A stretch of 55,095 nucleotides of DNA from Bacteroidota bacterium (GTDB lineage: Bacteria > Bacteroidota > Bacteroidia > Chitinophagales > Chitinophagaceae): assembly GCA_016868475.1 (NCBI GenBank), contig VGGU01000009.1, forward strand, positions 1 to 55,095, read 5' to 3'. The position numbers and the translations under genes are program-made. Positions 26,043 to 35,313 of this stretch are shown here, piece by piece (position 1 is the first letter of the stretch; every line of letters begins with the position of its first letter). The notes under the pieces were generated by a model. The model was given only the letters and a program-made list of their open reading frames with translations. It was not told the origin of the DNA and made no database searches.

Positions 26043-26999
26043 ATGCTTAAAGACATACAATCAACCGGATCAAAAGATACCCGAAGTGGATTTGGCGATG
26101 GCATTGTGGCCGCTGCCAGAAAAAATTCCAATATTGTGGCATTGACAGCCGACCTGGCTGGTTCTCTAAAACTCAATCAATTCATGAAAGAGTTTCCTGA
26201 GCGATTTATTCAATGTGGCATTGCAGAAGCTAATATGATTGGGGTAGCCGCAGGGCTTACTATTGGAGGAAAGATTCCGTATACAACCACATTTGCTAAT
26301 TTTTCTACCGGAAGGGTGTATGATCAAATTCGGCAAAGCGTTGCTTATAGCAATAAAAATGTAAAGATTTGTGCCTCTCATGCAGGGCTTACCTTGGGAG
26401 AAGATGGAGCAACACACCAGATCCTGGAAGATATTGGTCTGATGAAAATGCTACCAGGCATGACCGTGATTGTTCCCTGTGATTATGAACAAACCAAAGC
26501 GGCTACTGAAGCAATAGCAGATTATCAAGGACCAGTTTATTTACGGTTTGGTCGTCCGGCTTGGCCCATTTTTACATCTACCTATCCTTTTGAGATCGGA
26601 AAAGCGCAACATTTTTCTACCGGAAAAGATATCAGCATTTTTGCCTGTGGCCATATGGTGTGGAATGCCATTCAAGCTGGTGCACAACTGGAAGAAAAAG
26701 GAATTAGCGTGGAGGTAATTAATATCCATACTATCAAGCCACTGGATGAGGCAGCTGTTATTGCCTCACTTCAAAAAACAGGCTGCGCGGTTACCGCCGA
26801 AGAGCATAATATTATTGGTGGGTTAGGCGATTCCATTGCGCAAGTAGCAGCCAAACATTGTCCCGTGCCTATAGAATATGTTGGCACAAAGGATACATTC
26901 GGCGAAAGTGGCACCCCGGCACAGTTGCTAAAAAAATATCAATTGGATATTCCAGATATTGTAGCAGCAGCAGAGCGTGCTTTACAACGCAAAGGTTAA
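26043..26999 (+). CDS. Transketolase, C-terminal subunit (split form)
   Basis: A 318-residue protein equal to the pyrimidine-binding and C-terminal domains of transketolase. DLAGSLKLNQF, QCGIAEANMIGVAAG (with the TPP-activating Glu), HAGLTLGEDGATHQ and a C-terminal AEEHNIIGGLGDS are visible. It lacks the N-terminal TPP-diphosphate domain, so it must pair with a separate N-half to act in the pentose phosphate pathway. That partner usually lies next door, but here the neighbours are galE and an ECF sigma factor. Confidence 0.9.
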   Translation: MLKDIQSTGSKDTRSGFGDGIVAAARKNSNIVALTADLAGSLKLNQFMKEFPERFIQCGIAEANMIGVAAGLTIGGKIPYTTTFANFSTGRVYDQIRQSVAYSNKNVKICASHAGLTLGEDGATHQILEDIGLMKMLPGMTVIVPCDYEQTKAATEAIADYQGPVYLRFGRPAWPIFTSTYPFEIGKAQHFSTGKDISIFACGHMVWNAIQAGAQLEEKGISVEVINIHTIKPLDEAAVIASLQKTGCAVTAEEHNIIGGLGDSIAQVAAKHCPVPIEYVGTKDTFGESGTPAQLLKKYQLDIPDIVAAAERALQRKG

Positions 27000-27038
27000 A
27001 CCTCATCGTATCTTCAAGGTCTAACCATAAGTCGGTAC

Positions 27039-27587
27039 ATGACTCGTTACACAGATCAACAACTTTTGTTTGAGTTTCGTGATCCTAGCACGAAGGATGC
27101 AGCATTTACTGCATTGGCAAAAAAATACCAGGAAAAAATCTACTGGTTGGCAAGAAGAATGGTAGTATCACATGAGGATGCTAATGATGTGGCACAAAAT
27201 ACATTTGTAAGGATCTGGAACGGTCTTGAAAAATTCAGGGAGGACAGTCAGCTATATACTTGGATCTATCGCATTGCTACAAATGAATGCCTCAGCTTTC
27301 TGGAGCAACAAAAAAGAAAATCGCTGGCTTCTCTCAGCGAACAGGACCAGGAAAGGGCAGAGAGCGTAAAAGCAGACGCACATTTTGATGCGCAAAAACT
27401 GGAATGGAAGCTGGAATTGGCCATTCAGCAGTTGCCGGAAAGGCAAAGATTGGTATTTATACTACGCTATTATCAGGAAATGCCCTATGAACAAATGAGT
27501 AAGTTGTTGGAAACCAGTGAAGGAGCGCTCAAAGCCAGCTATCACCACGCTGCTAAAAAAATTGAACAATATATTTTGAATCATTAA
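27039..27587 (+). CDS. ECF-family RNA polymerase sigma factor
   Basis: A 182-residue sigma factor with region 2 (EDANDVAQNTFVRIWNGL, TWIYRIATNECLSFLEQ) and region 4 (QLPERQRLVFILRYYQEM, YEQMSKLLETSEGALKASYHHA split). Region 3 is absent, as in other ECF members. It is followed by a membrane protein gene (35 bases) and a Spy-like exported protein gene (4-base overlap), probably its signalling partners. The start is ATG 27039, with a weak TATCTTCA element upstream. Confidence 0.94.
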   Translation: MTRYTDQQLLFEFRDPSTKDAAFTALAKKYQEKIYWLARRMVVSHEDANDVAQNTFVRIWNGLEKFREDSQLYTWIYRIATNECLSFLEQQKRKSLASLSEQDQERAESVKADAHFDAQKLEWKLELAIQQLPERQRLVFILRYYQEMPYEQMSKLLETSEGALKASYHHAAKKIEQYILNH

Positions 27588-27622
27588 ACCTCTACCTGCC
27601 TAACTTATCATAACTAAGACAA

Positions 27623-28105
27623 ATGGAAATCAAAGAAGAAATTCAGGACGAACTTAAGCGGCTTATACCAGAACTACCCCTGCAGCAGCAACAGCCAACC
27701 ATTCAAGCGCCCAATGGGTATTTTGAACAGTTGCCTGCGCAATTACTTGCAATCGCAAAATCAGCGCCCGAGAAAAGAGCTGTTTTATTTCAATTACAAC
27801 CCCTTCAATTGAAATATTATGTAGCAGCTGCTGTTACCATTGGTATTCTTTTTTTCAGTTTTTACTATTTTGCTGACCTAGCATCCGGTGAAGGGGTAGA
27901 TTCCATTAACCAATGGGCTAAGCAAGAGATTAAAGAAGTGCCGGCAGAACATATTTCCTTGTACACAGACCAGACTTCTGCCTTTTCACTACATGCTACT
28001 GCAGCAGAAACGGAAAACAAAGATGTGGCTTTATTGATTCAAGGTATACAACAAGAGGAAATTCAACGTTTGCTTAATGATTTTCCCATAACTGAAATGC
28101 AATGA
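27623..28105 (+). CDS. Single-pass membrane protein of an ECF sigma module (putative anti-sigma)
   Basis: A 160-residue protein with a cytoplasmic N-terminus containing APNGYFEQLPAQLLA at about 29-43, a motif I recall from Bacteroidota proteins encoded after ECF sigma genes. A single membrane helix lies at about 69-90 (YYVAAAVTIGILFFSFYYFA), followed by a short outer domain. No zinc-binding HxxxCxxC anti-sigma motif is present. An anti-sigma role is inferred from position and topology only. The stop overlaps the next start as ATGA. Confidence 0.72.
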   Translation: MEIKEEIQDELKRLIPELPLQQQQPTIQAPNGYFEQLPAQLLAIAKSAPEKRAVLFQLQPLQLKYYVAAAVTIGILFFSFYYFADLASGEGVDSINQWAKQEIKEVPAEHISLYTDQTSAFSLHATAAETENKDVALLIQGIQQEEIQRLLNDFPITEMQ

Positions 28106-28515
28106 AATATTTTTTTCTATTAATTAGTTTGCTTCCACTTGGGTTCATTCAGGCCCAACCACCACTTGGTGATAGGATTCCTGAAAAAATGAACCTGTTC
28201 ATTCAAAAAAGAATGCGGATGAATCATGAGGAGCGAGAAGCCTTTGGACCCATTTTTGCACGCTACCAAAAAGAATGGAGAGAAACTTTGGTAAAAAATC
28301 GAAAAGATAAATTGCTGGCCCGTCAGCAGTTAATTGAATTGCAATTGAGATATCGAAAAGAATTCAGTCCTATCGTAGGAGATAATAGAGTTATACAGAT
28401 CTATGATTTGCAAGAGGATTTTATCAGAATTCTGCGAGATGTTCAAGAAGAGCGTTTGCGTGGCAGAGGTGGTCAGCGCAAAATGGGGCCACCTCCTCCT
28501 ACGCGAAGATTTTAA
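28102..28515 (+). CDS. Exported Spy/CpxP-like (periplasmic sensor-type) protein
   Basis: A 137-residue protein with a signal peptide at about 1-18 (FFLLISLLPLGFIQAQ) and a helical, charged body. NHEEREAFGPIFARYQKEW is like the LTxxQ-type repeats of Spy/CpxP and heavy-metal sensor proteins. The tail is basic with four consecutive Pro. Translation is coupled to the membrane protein by an ATGA overlap. It could be the envelope sensor or an effector of the ECF module. Its stop overlaps the convergent hydrolase stop. Confidence 0.7.
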   Translation: MKYFFLLISLLPLGFIQAQPPLGDRIPEKMNLFIQKRMRMNHEEREAFGPIFARYQKEWRETLVKNRKDKLLARQQLIELQLRYRKEFSPIVGDNRVIQIYDLQEDFIRILRDVQEERLRGRGGQRKMGPPPPTRRF

Positions 28516-29255
28516 GACAACTGAAAAGAAAAAGTAGGATTTTTTACATCGTGATAAAAGAGAAAGGTCCAGCCTTCTTGTTGGCCTTGTTTCCACCACT
28601 GCTGTCTCAACTCCATAGCACGTCTGCCATCAAAATCGTACTTAGCTACAAACCGATGACGCATCTGTTGTAACTGAGGAGCTTCATCGCCCCCATAAAA
28701 AACTATATTATTGTTTTCACTGATCAAGATGCTTTGATGGAAACGGGCATGCCCGCCAGAAAGTGTACAAGTTATAAGATCATCTATTTGTTGATTTCCC
28801 TGTAACCGAACCACTTTACTATAAGAGGAAATCCATTCAACAGGAGTTGCAGGATAAGAGGAACCAATATGCGCTGCGGCATGTTGTAATTCTGCCTCCT
28901 GCACATAATACGTAGCATTAGGAAAAGCTGGTTTAATTAAATCTCCTTCCACCTCGATCATGCCACCGCAGTGATCCTTATGTAAGTGAGAAAGTATAAC
29001 CTTAGTAACCGATAGTGGTTCAATACCTGCCTTGTATAAATTAGCATGCAACTGCAACGTTCCTCCCACACGATAACCCAGCCCCGTATCTAGCAAAATA
29101 ATATCCTTGGTAGTGCACACTACAAAAGGCTGAATCTCTACTAACAAACTGTCAGACGGAATAGATTGTACTTGATCCTGTGTTGAATGAAAGGGAACAA
29201 ATTGTTTGGTCTTGTCAACAGTAAACCAACCTTCCGACAGGGGAATAATTTTCAT
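28512..29255 (-). CDS. Metallo-beta-lactamase-fold hydrolase
   Basis: A 247-residue MBL-fold protein with HLHKDHCGG near residue 90 (HxHxDH), GGHARFHQS supplying a further His, and YHDVKNP near the C-terminus. It looks like a distant relative of the hydrolase at 6106-6975 and of lactonase-type enzymes; the substrate is unknown. It lies 15 bases after rodA but has its own TACCTTTG element, so it may not depend on the rod operon. Its stop overlaps the convergent Spy-like gene by 4 bases. Confidence 0.87.
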   Translation of the reverse strand: MKIIPLSEGWFTVDKTKQFVPFHSTQDQVQSIPSDSLLVEIQPFVVCTTKDIILLDTGLGYRVGGTLQLHANLYKAGIEPLSVTKVILSHLHKDHCGGMIEVEGDLIKPAFPNATYYVQEAELQHAAAHIGSSYPATPVEWISSYSKVVRLQGNQQIDDLITCTLSGGHARFHQSILISENNNIVFYGGDEAPQLQQMRHRFVAKYDFDGRRAMELRQQWWKQGQQEGWTFLFYHDVKNPTFSFQLS

Positions 29256-29259
29256 GCGG

Positions 29260-29267
29260 CAAAGGTA
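29260..29267 (-). promoter_or_regulatory. Predicted -7 element (TACCTTTG) of second MBL hydrolase
   Basis: TACCTTTG lies between the rodA stop and ATG 29255, ending 4 bases before that ATG. Confidence 0.45.
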
Positions 29268-29270
29268 GGA

Positions 29271-30608
29271 TTAGCGAATTACCATCTGTCGATCGGCATC
29301 AAGACGAATTAATATGGCAAGTAACACGGTAAAAGTGAGTAAAGAAGTGCCCCCATAACTAATAAAAGGGAGAGGTATTCCAATAACAGGGGCCAATCCA
29401 ATGGTCATGGCCATATTAACCACGATGTGAAAAAAGAAAACAGATAAAACCCCATAAGCATATACCCGACTAAATGTACTACGTTGTCGTTCTGCTATAT
29501 TGATCATTTTTAATAATAGCGTTAGGTAAAGTCCTAATAACAGCATGCTACCAAGAAAACCAAATCCTTCGCCCACGGTACAAAAAATAAAATCGGTGCG
29601 TTGTTCAGGTACAAAATCATAACGTGTTTGTGTGGCACTAAAGATTCCCTTTCCAAAAAATCCTCCACTGCCTATGGCAATTTTTGACTGACGAACATTA
29701 TATCTGCTACCACTCTCCTTCTTTTTTTTGGAAGCATCTCCCGACAACACCCCTTGTTCGGGATCGTAAGGATTGTTTTTCCCAAACAAATTGTAGATGC
29801 GCTCTACCTGGTGTTTTTGTAAAACTTTTTCAAATATAAAAGGCACTGCAAATCGTTGTATGCCTACGGCAATGGCCCAAATAAATAGTATCGAGGTTAA
29901 AATCTGGCGACGCCTACGAATCTGCCTTCGGGAAAAATAAATCAATAGCACAGCTATGCTCGATAGCAGTATGGCCAAGATATTGGGAGGAATAAGAATG
30001 CTGGCAATAATTAAAATAACAAAAGAAAAACCAATGGTGGGAATGATGGATGGTAATCCTTCTCTATACATCATAAGAAAAAAGGAGAAATAAACCAATG
30101 CCAAGCCTGTTTCGCGTTGTAGAATAGCTAAGCCAACCGGAATCAATACCAGTATTGTTGCAGTAAACTGACTCCCCGCACGATTAAAATTAGTTTCAGG
30201 ACGTGAAAAATATTTTGCCAGCGCTAGGGCCACAACTATTTTACAAAACTCCGCTGGCTGAAAATTAAATGCTCCTATTCGAATGATTGATTCTGTTCCT
30301 TTAATTCTGGAGTGGAAGGGGAATACCAGGAGCAAAAAAATAATCCCTACGGCATACCAGAAATTAGCGGTGGTTGGGAAAAATTTACTATCGGTCAAAA
30401 TAATAATAAACCCAACCACCAAGGCCACACCCCAGAAATAAAACTGCTTACTATAATCTGTTTTAAATGCAATAAAGCTTTGCAGAATGGGGTCTCCTTC
30501 CTGATAAGTAGCCGCAAAGATGGTAGATAGCCCTATTACCATTAAAGCAAAATAGATCCAAACCAGGCTCCAATCAATTCCCTTTGATATTGCAGCATTG
30601 TTTCTCAT
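29271..30608 (-). CDS. rodA: Rod-shape SEDS glycosyltransferase RodA
   Basis: A SEDS-family membrane polymerase that builds side-wall peptidoglycan with PBP2. The 445-residue protein has about ten helices. The long loop with FFGKGIFSATQTRYDFVPE split around residue 315 and the C-terminal PVIGIPLPFISYGGTSLL motif are diagnostic. I start at ATG 30608, which overlaps the mrdA stop as ATGA; the frame upstream to 30677 lies within mrdA. It is the last gene of mreB-C-D-mrdA-rodA. Confidence 0.95.
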   Translation of the reverse strand: MRNNAAISKGIDWSLVWIYFALMVIGLSTIFAATYQEGDPILQSFIAFKTDYSKQFYFWGVALVVGFIIILTDSKFFPTTANFWYAVGIIFLLLVFPFHSRIKGTESIIRIGAFNFQPAEFCKIVVALALAKYFSRPETNFNRAGSQFTATILVLIPVGLAILQRETGLALVYFSFFLMMYREGLPSIIPTIGFSFVILIIASILIPPNILAILLSSIAVLLIYFSRRQIRRRRQILTSILFIWAIAVGIQRFAVPFIFEKVLQKHQVERIYNLFGKNNPYDPEQGVLSGDASKKKKESGSRYNVRQSKIAIGSGGFFGKGIFSATQTRYDFVPEQRTDFIFCTVGEGFGFLGSMLLLGLYLTLLLKMINIAERQRSTFSRVYAYGVLSVFFFHIVVNMAMTIGLAPVIGIPLPFISYGGTSLLTFTVLLAILIRLDADRQMVIR

Positions 30609-32710
30609 GCCGAGAATAATTTTATTTGCTTTATTGCACGCTCCGGCAAGCAACTGTTTGATAAAAGGATAATCCAATTAGGCAAACCTTGTTCCGTAGG
30701 GTTTTGTTTGAATGGAGATGGTAACTCCATAGTTGAACCTTGCATGGAGAAACGATCAATATAAGCGCTGTCTTTAGTAATCTGAAACCACTTGAAGGCC
30801 CTAATAGAATCTTCCTTATACTGTAAGCGTTTAAAATAACTGGGCATTAAATTGGTAGAAGCAATTCTGGCTGAATCCAATTTGCTGTAAGCAGTTAGTG
30901 AATCCACTAAATATTTTTCCATCATCATTCGAGCAATAGGAGCAGCCCAAGTTGCCCCGAAGCCAGCATTCTGAACAAATACCGCTATGGCAATCTTTGG
31001 ATTTTCTTTGGGCGCAAAACATACAAACATTGAATTATCGGGCAGCTTAATTCTACGTCGGTCCAATATGGTATAATTTTCTGCCGTACCTGTTTTGGCG
31101 CATACTTCTATTCCTTCAATTTGGGCTCCTCTGGCGGTTCCAACCTTTACCACATCACTCATCCCCTCTATCACTTCATTGAAAACTGCGTCAGGAATAT
31201 TGGCCAATACATTATGCTTCTTTTGAAACTGCTTTAATCGGTTTTGATCAGCAGGTCCCTCTCCCTCGATCTCCTTAACAAAATGGGGTGTATAATAAAA
31301 TCCTTTGTTAGCAATAATACACATGGCATTGGCCATTTGTAAAGGCGTTGTTTGCATTTTATCCTGTCCGATTCCTAATGTAAGATTTGTACAAGAAGTC
31401 CATCGTCCTGCATTTTCCCGGTTATAAACCACAGTGTCTGGAATACCGCCAGTATTTTCATTGGGAAGATCTACTCCCAATCGTACTCCCAACCCAAATG
31501 CATTCATATATTCCTTCCAATGCAAATACCCATCATAGACATTTTTATACCTTGGATTGTCTACCGTTAATCGATAAATGTGTGCAAAATAGGCATTGCA
31601 AGAATTGGCAATAGCTAAACGTAAGCTAGCTGCGTGTCCACCACCGGCATGCGTACACTCTGGTTTACCATGCCCGCACAAAGTATATCTGCCTCCGCAG
31701 GGATAGCCGTATGCAGCATTCACTACTTTTTCGTTCAGCGCAATTAATGCACCTAAGGGCTTATAAGTAGATCCAGGTTCATAACGTCCGGCAATGGCAC
31801 GATTAAGCATGGGCCCCGAAACGTCTAATTGCATTCTGCTAAAATTCTTACTCCCTTCCGAACCAGACAGATCGTTAGGATCGTAGTTAGGCCCAGATAC
31901 CATTGAGAGGATTCCTCCTGTATTAGGATCAATAGCAACCAATCCACCCACTTTATTGCTCATTAATGCCTCTGCCAGTTGTTGTAATTCAATATCTATA
32001 TGCGTATGCAAACTTCTTCCTGCAATAGATGCGGTATCATATTCGCCCCCCTCATACGCACCTACTAATCTGTTTTTATTGTCCTTAATCATATACTGCA
32101 CTCCACGTTGCCCCATCAACACCGATTCGTAATAAGCTTCCAAACCTGTTTTGCCTATATAATCTCCTTGTCTGTAAAAATTATTGGATCGCTCAATGTC
32201 ACGTTTATCTGCCTCACGGATATAACCTAGAATATGAGCAGCTGCATGATAAGGATAGGTGCGTAGTGGTCGTTCCATCAAATTGAATCCGGGGAAGCGC
32301 CAACTGTTTTCTTCAAATCTTGCCTGAAGTTCTTTGGTGAGCATGGCTTTAAAAACAGAAGGTCTAACACTGGTATTTTTAATAATAGCCTCCACTATTC
32401 GCTTTCTAAATTCGCTGGTGTCTATTTTTAGCAATTTGCAAAACTCCAAGGTGTCAATTCCCTTTGCTTCGGCAGGCGTTACCATCAAATCAAAAATGAT
32501 GGTGTTATTTAAAATAGCTTTCCCCTTTCGATCGTAAATAACTCCGCGTTCAGGATAAATAACTTTAGGATATACTGCATTGTCCATTGCCAGCTGTTCA
32601 TATCGGCGGTCCACTAGTTGTAAATAGAATAATTGCAATGCAATTATCAAGAAAGTGATAATTACAATTAGGCGTATTGTATTGCTTCGGGATTGATTAT
32701 AAATGGCCAT
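30605..32710 (-). CDS. mrdA: Penicillin-binding protein 2 (elongasome transpeptidase)
   Basis: A 701-residue class B PBP. It has one N-terminal helix at about 12-30, a pedestal domain starting PERGVIYDRKGK, and a transpeptidase with STYKPLGALI (active-site Ser, SxxK), SNSCNAYF (SxN) and KTGTAENY. It cross-links side-wall peptidoglycan with RodA. It lies 61 bases after mreD, where a TTATTTTG sequence could act as an internal promoter. A C-terminal tail of roughly 100 residues past KTG is longer than in E. coli. Confidence 0.96.
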   Translation of the reverse strand: MAIYNQSRSNTIRLIVIITFLIIALQLFYLQLVDRRYEQLAMDNAVYPKVIYPERGVIYDRKGKAILNNTIIFDLMVTPAEAKGIDTLEFCKLLKIDTSEFRKRIVEAIIKNTSVRPSVFKAMLTKELQARFEENSWRFPGFNLMERPLRTYPYHAAAHILGYIREADKRDIERSNNFYRQGDYIGKTGLEAYYESVLMGQRGVQYMIKDNKNRLVGAYEGGEYDTASIAGRSLHTHIDIELQQLAEALMSNKVGGLVAIDPNTGGILSMVSGPNYDPNDLSGSEGSKNFSRMQLDVSGPMLNRAIAGRYEPGSTYKPLGALIALNEKVVNAAYGYPCGGRYTLCGHGKPECTHAGGGHAASLRLAIANSCNAYFAHIYRLTVDNPRYKNVYDGYLHWKEYMNAFGLGVRLGVDLPNENTGGIPDTVVYNRENAGRWTSCTNLTLGIGQDKMQTTPLQMANAMCIIANKGFYYTPHFVKEIEGEGPADQNRLKQFQKKHNVLANIPDAVFNEVIEGMSDVVKVGTARGAQIEGIEVCAKTGTAENYTILDRRRIKLPDNSMFVCFAPKENPKIAIAVFVQNAGFGATWAAPIARMMMEKYLVDSLTAYSKLDSARIASTNLMPSYFKRLQYKEDSIRAFKWFQITKDSAYIDRFSMQGSTMELPSPFKQNPTEQGLPNWIILLSNSCLPERAIKQIKLFSA

Positions 32711-32771
32711 GGATCACTATACCAATTGCAAAATAAGTTGGCTACAACGGCTTTCCAAATTTGCTTCAAAA

Positions 32772-33308
32772 TCAACGGCCGGCATTGGATCGAGAAGAAA
32801 GGTTGCGAGGAAATAGTAATTCAATGGGAATAATCAATAAAATTGAAATAGCCGTGGAGGCAACAATTTTGATCAGAAAATCACTAAAAGACCCGAAGCT
32901 CAACCACTCCAGAAACACCAGCCAAGTATGATGCACCAGCGTTAATAAGAAAATATAAACCAGGTAGGGAGCCCAAAGCAAGGATTGAGGAGAAGGTTCA
33001 CGATAATTGAACTCGCTGTTTACCCGAGGAGCCAAAATACCAATCGTAAAAGGCCTAAATAAACAAAGCCAAAGACAAGCGGAAGCATGTAGCCCAGGGC
33101 TTTGTAAGAAATAGTCAATCACCAACCCTGTTATAAGGCCTATCCAAAGCAAATTGCGTGGGGAAATCGAAAAAGGCAGCCAAAGCAGAAAAAGGAAATA
33201 AAGAGAAGGAGAGATAAATCGATGCAAATGGGGCATTTGCTGAAGAAGGTACACTTCAATAAATACAAAAAGGGCTAACCGAAGCAGGTTTCTGATTATT
33301 TCTCTCAT
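32772..33308 (-). CDS. mreD: Rod-shape protein MreD
   Basis: A 178-residue membrane protein of about five or six helices. HRFISPSLYFLFLLWLPF near residue 29 and the position between mreC and mrdA identify it. It overlaps mreC by 4 bases. Sequence conservation in this family is low, so context carries much of the call. Confidence 0.87.
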   Translation of the reverse strand: MREIIRNLLRLALFVFIEVYLLQQMPHLHRFISPSLYFLFLLWLPFSISPRNLLWIGLITGLVIDYFLQSPGLHASACLWLCLFRPFTIGILAPRVNSEFNYREPSPQSLLWAPYLVYIFLLTLVHHTWLVFLEWLSFGSFSDFLIKIVASTAISILLIIPIELLFPRNLSSRSNAGR

Positions 33309-34183
33309 TGACCACTTCTTTTAGTATCATCAATTTTTTTTCGCGCTTCCCGATCTAAGGTGGCTTGCTCTGCATACTGCAGATTCTCCACCACAGATAC
33401 GTGCTGAAGACGGTTAAATCGAGCAGCCGGCTTTACTTTCAATAAATAAAAATTTGTACCCTTATCATTGATAATTTCAGCAACTGTTCCTACGGGGTAA
33501 TCGGGAGGGAAATTAAAAGAGTACCGACTAACCACAACAGGGTCGCCTAATTTTACCAGAACACTTTTAGGTAGTCCTTTTAACAACAATAAGCCTGGAT
33601 CTTTACCATCCCATTCCAGCGTACCAAAATCGCCGGTAAGTTGAAGCGCCACGTTTATTTTTTGGCGTACGTGCAGCAAACTCATGACTTGAGAAAAACG
33701 CGGACTCACCTGTACCACAATGCCAACAGCACTTCCGTCTGCATTTAACACAGCCATATTTTCTGCTATGCCATGTATGGAACCGCGATCGAGCTGGATA
33801 TAATTCTTTTCACTATTCGTAGAATTATAAACAACGCTGGCCGGTCTAAAATAATAGCGTCTGTATTGACGAGAAGAATCAATTACTAAAGTGTCCGTTA
33901 CTAATTGACGGGTGGTGTCTGGCAAAGTAATTTGATGCGACAAGAGATTTAATAAAGAATCGTTCATGAGATGTAAACGACGATTCTCCTCCCCTTGTAA
34001 AAAAAAGTTCTCCAGTTTTTTATATTCCTTATTGATTCCGCCGGTTATTTCATTGGCGGATTGTAAAAACAACGCTTGATGAAACTTGTTGAAACTAAAC
34101 AAAAACCAAAGTGATACAATCTGCAAAAACAGAAAGGTAAAAAAGGTTAGATACCGACCAATAAATAGAATGACGTTACGCAA
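33305..34183 (-). CDS. mreC: Rod-shape protein MreC
   Basis: A 292-residue protein with one N-terminal helix at about 8-28, a coiled coil at about 45-75, and a two-lobe beta domain with YIQLDRGSIHGIAENMAV and GTVAEIINDKGTNFYLLKV. It links MreB to PBP2 and RodA in the elongasome. It is 25 bases downstream of mreB and overlaps mreD by 4 bases. Confidence 0.94.
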   Translation of the reverse strand: MRNVILFIGRYLTFFTFLFLQIVSLWFLFSFNKFHQALFLQSANEITGGINKEYKKLENFFLQGEENRRLHLMNDSLLNLLSHQITLPDTTRQLVTDTLVIDSSRQYRRYYFRPASVVYNSTNSEKNYIQLDRGSIHGIAENMAVLNADGSAVGIVVQVSPRFSQVMSLLHVRQKINVALQLTGDFGTLEWDGKDPGLLLLKGLPKSVLVKLGDPVVVSRYSFNFPPDYPVGTVAEIINDKGTNFYLLKVKPAARFNRLQHVSVVENLQYAEQATLDREARKKIDDTKRSGQ

Positions 34184-34208
34184 CGTAGTCCCGTTTTAAT
34201 TGCGCTCT

Positions 34209-35234
34209 TTAACGCATAATAAATGGATACCGATCGTAATTTTTCAATCCAATCCCAGTACCGCGCACTACGCTTTTCAATGGATCGTCTGCAATATGTA
34301 CAGGAAGCTTGATCTTGCCACTCAGTCTTCGATCTAAACCACGAAGTAAGGCCCCTCCACCTGTGATGTATAAACCACGTCGATAAATATCTGCGGCTAA
34401 TTCGGGAGGCGTTTGCTCAAGTGCTTTCAAAATGGCTTCTTCAACTTTAAAGATGCTTTTGTCCAATGCCTCAGCAATCTCTTGGTAACTCACCATAATT
34501 TGTTTAGGAATACCGGTAACCAAGTCGCGACCATTTACTGCAAAATCATCCGGAGGATTATCGATATCTTTTAAAGCAGCTCCCACTTGAATTTTAATTT
34601 GTTCAGCCGTGCGTTCTCCAATCAACAATGAATGATAACGACGTAAGGCTTCCATAATGTCTGCCGTGAATTCGTCTCCAGCAATACGAATAGATTGGTC
34701 GCAAACAATTCCCGCCAATGCAATTACGGTGATCCCAGTTGTTCCGCCTCCAATATCAATGATCATATTGCCTACGGGTTCTTCCACATCAATACCAATA
34801 CCCAATGCAGCAGCCATAGGTTCATGAATCAAGTATACCTCTTTAGCACCCGCTTGTTCTGCGCTGTCTCTAACCGCACGTTTTTCTACTTCGGTAATAG
34901 ATGAAGGAATACAAATCATCATTCTCCAACTTGGCGGCAACAATGGTCGTTTAGGATACACCAATTTGATCATCTCACGAATCATTAACTCTGCTGCGTT
35001 GAAATCAGCAATTACTCCATCACGTAACGGACGTACCGTGCGGATACTCTCGTGAGTTTTTTCATGCATCATCAATGCCTTCTTTCCAACCGCTAATACT
35101 TCCTTTGGATTATTTCTATTCAAAGCAACTATACTAGGTTCGTTCACCACCACTTCATCGTTGTGAATGATCAGCGTATTAGCTGTGCCCAAATCAATAG
35201 CAATCTCTTGCGTAAACCAATTAAAAAGTCCCAT
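34209..35234 (-). CDS. mreB: Actin-like rod-shape protein MreB
   Basis: A 341-residue filament-forming ATPase with the actin-fold motifs AIDLGTANT at the N-terminus (phosphate 1), NMIIDIGGGTTGITVI near residue 155 (phosphate 2), and ITGGGALLRGLDRRL near residue 290 (adenosine site). It is first in the rod operon. The start is the ATG of MGLFNWF, 25 bases after a promoter-like sequence. Confidence 0.98.
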   Translation of the reverse strand: MGLFNWFTQEIAIDLGTANTLIIHNDEVVVNEPSIVALNRNNPKEVLAVGKKALMMHEKTHESIRTVRPLRDGVIADFNAAELMIREMIKLVYPKRPLLPPSWRMMICIPSSITEVEKRAVRDSAEQAGAKEVYLIHEPMAAALGIGIDVEEPVGNMIIDIGGGTTGITVIALAGIVCDQSIRIAGDEFTADIMEALRRYHSLLIGERTAEQIKIQVGAALKDIDNPPDDFAVNGRDLVTGIPKQIMVSYQEIAEALDKSIFKVEEAILKALEQTPPELAADIYRRGLYITGGGALLRGLDRRLSGKIKLPVHIADDPLKSVVRGTGIGLKNYDRYPFIMR

Positions 35235-35259
35235 ACTCTATCGCACTTTTTTAGAGCAA

Positions 35260-35290
35260 CAAAGGTGCGGGAAATTGAGAACTTCTCAAA
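35260..35290 (-). promoter_or_regulatory. Predicted promoter of the mreB operon
   Basis: TTTG (35287-35290), a 19-base spacer and CACCTTTG (35260-35267, one mismatch to TAnnTTTG) on the minus strand give a well-spaced Bacteroidota-type promoter, 25 bases from the mreB ATG. Confidence 0.5.
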
Positions 35291-35313
35291 GCCGTTTCAT
35301 TGTAACTTCAAGC

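Noticed and set aside
32711-32771. Separate promoter for mrdA-rodA
   Set aside because: A TTATTTTG is present but mismatched and lacks a clear TTG at proper distance; mentioned under mrdA only.
35167-35313. Extended N-terminus for the MFS transporter
   Set aside because: Antisense to the start of mreB and hydrophilic; the first membrane helix follows ATG 35314.
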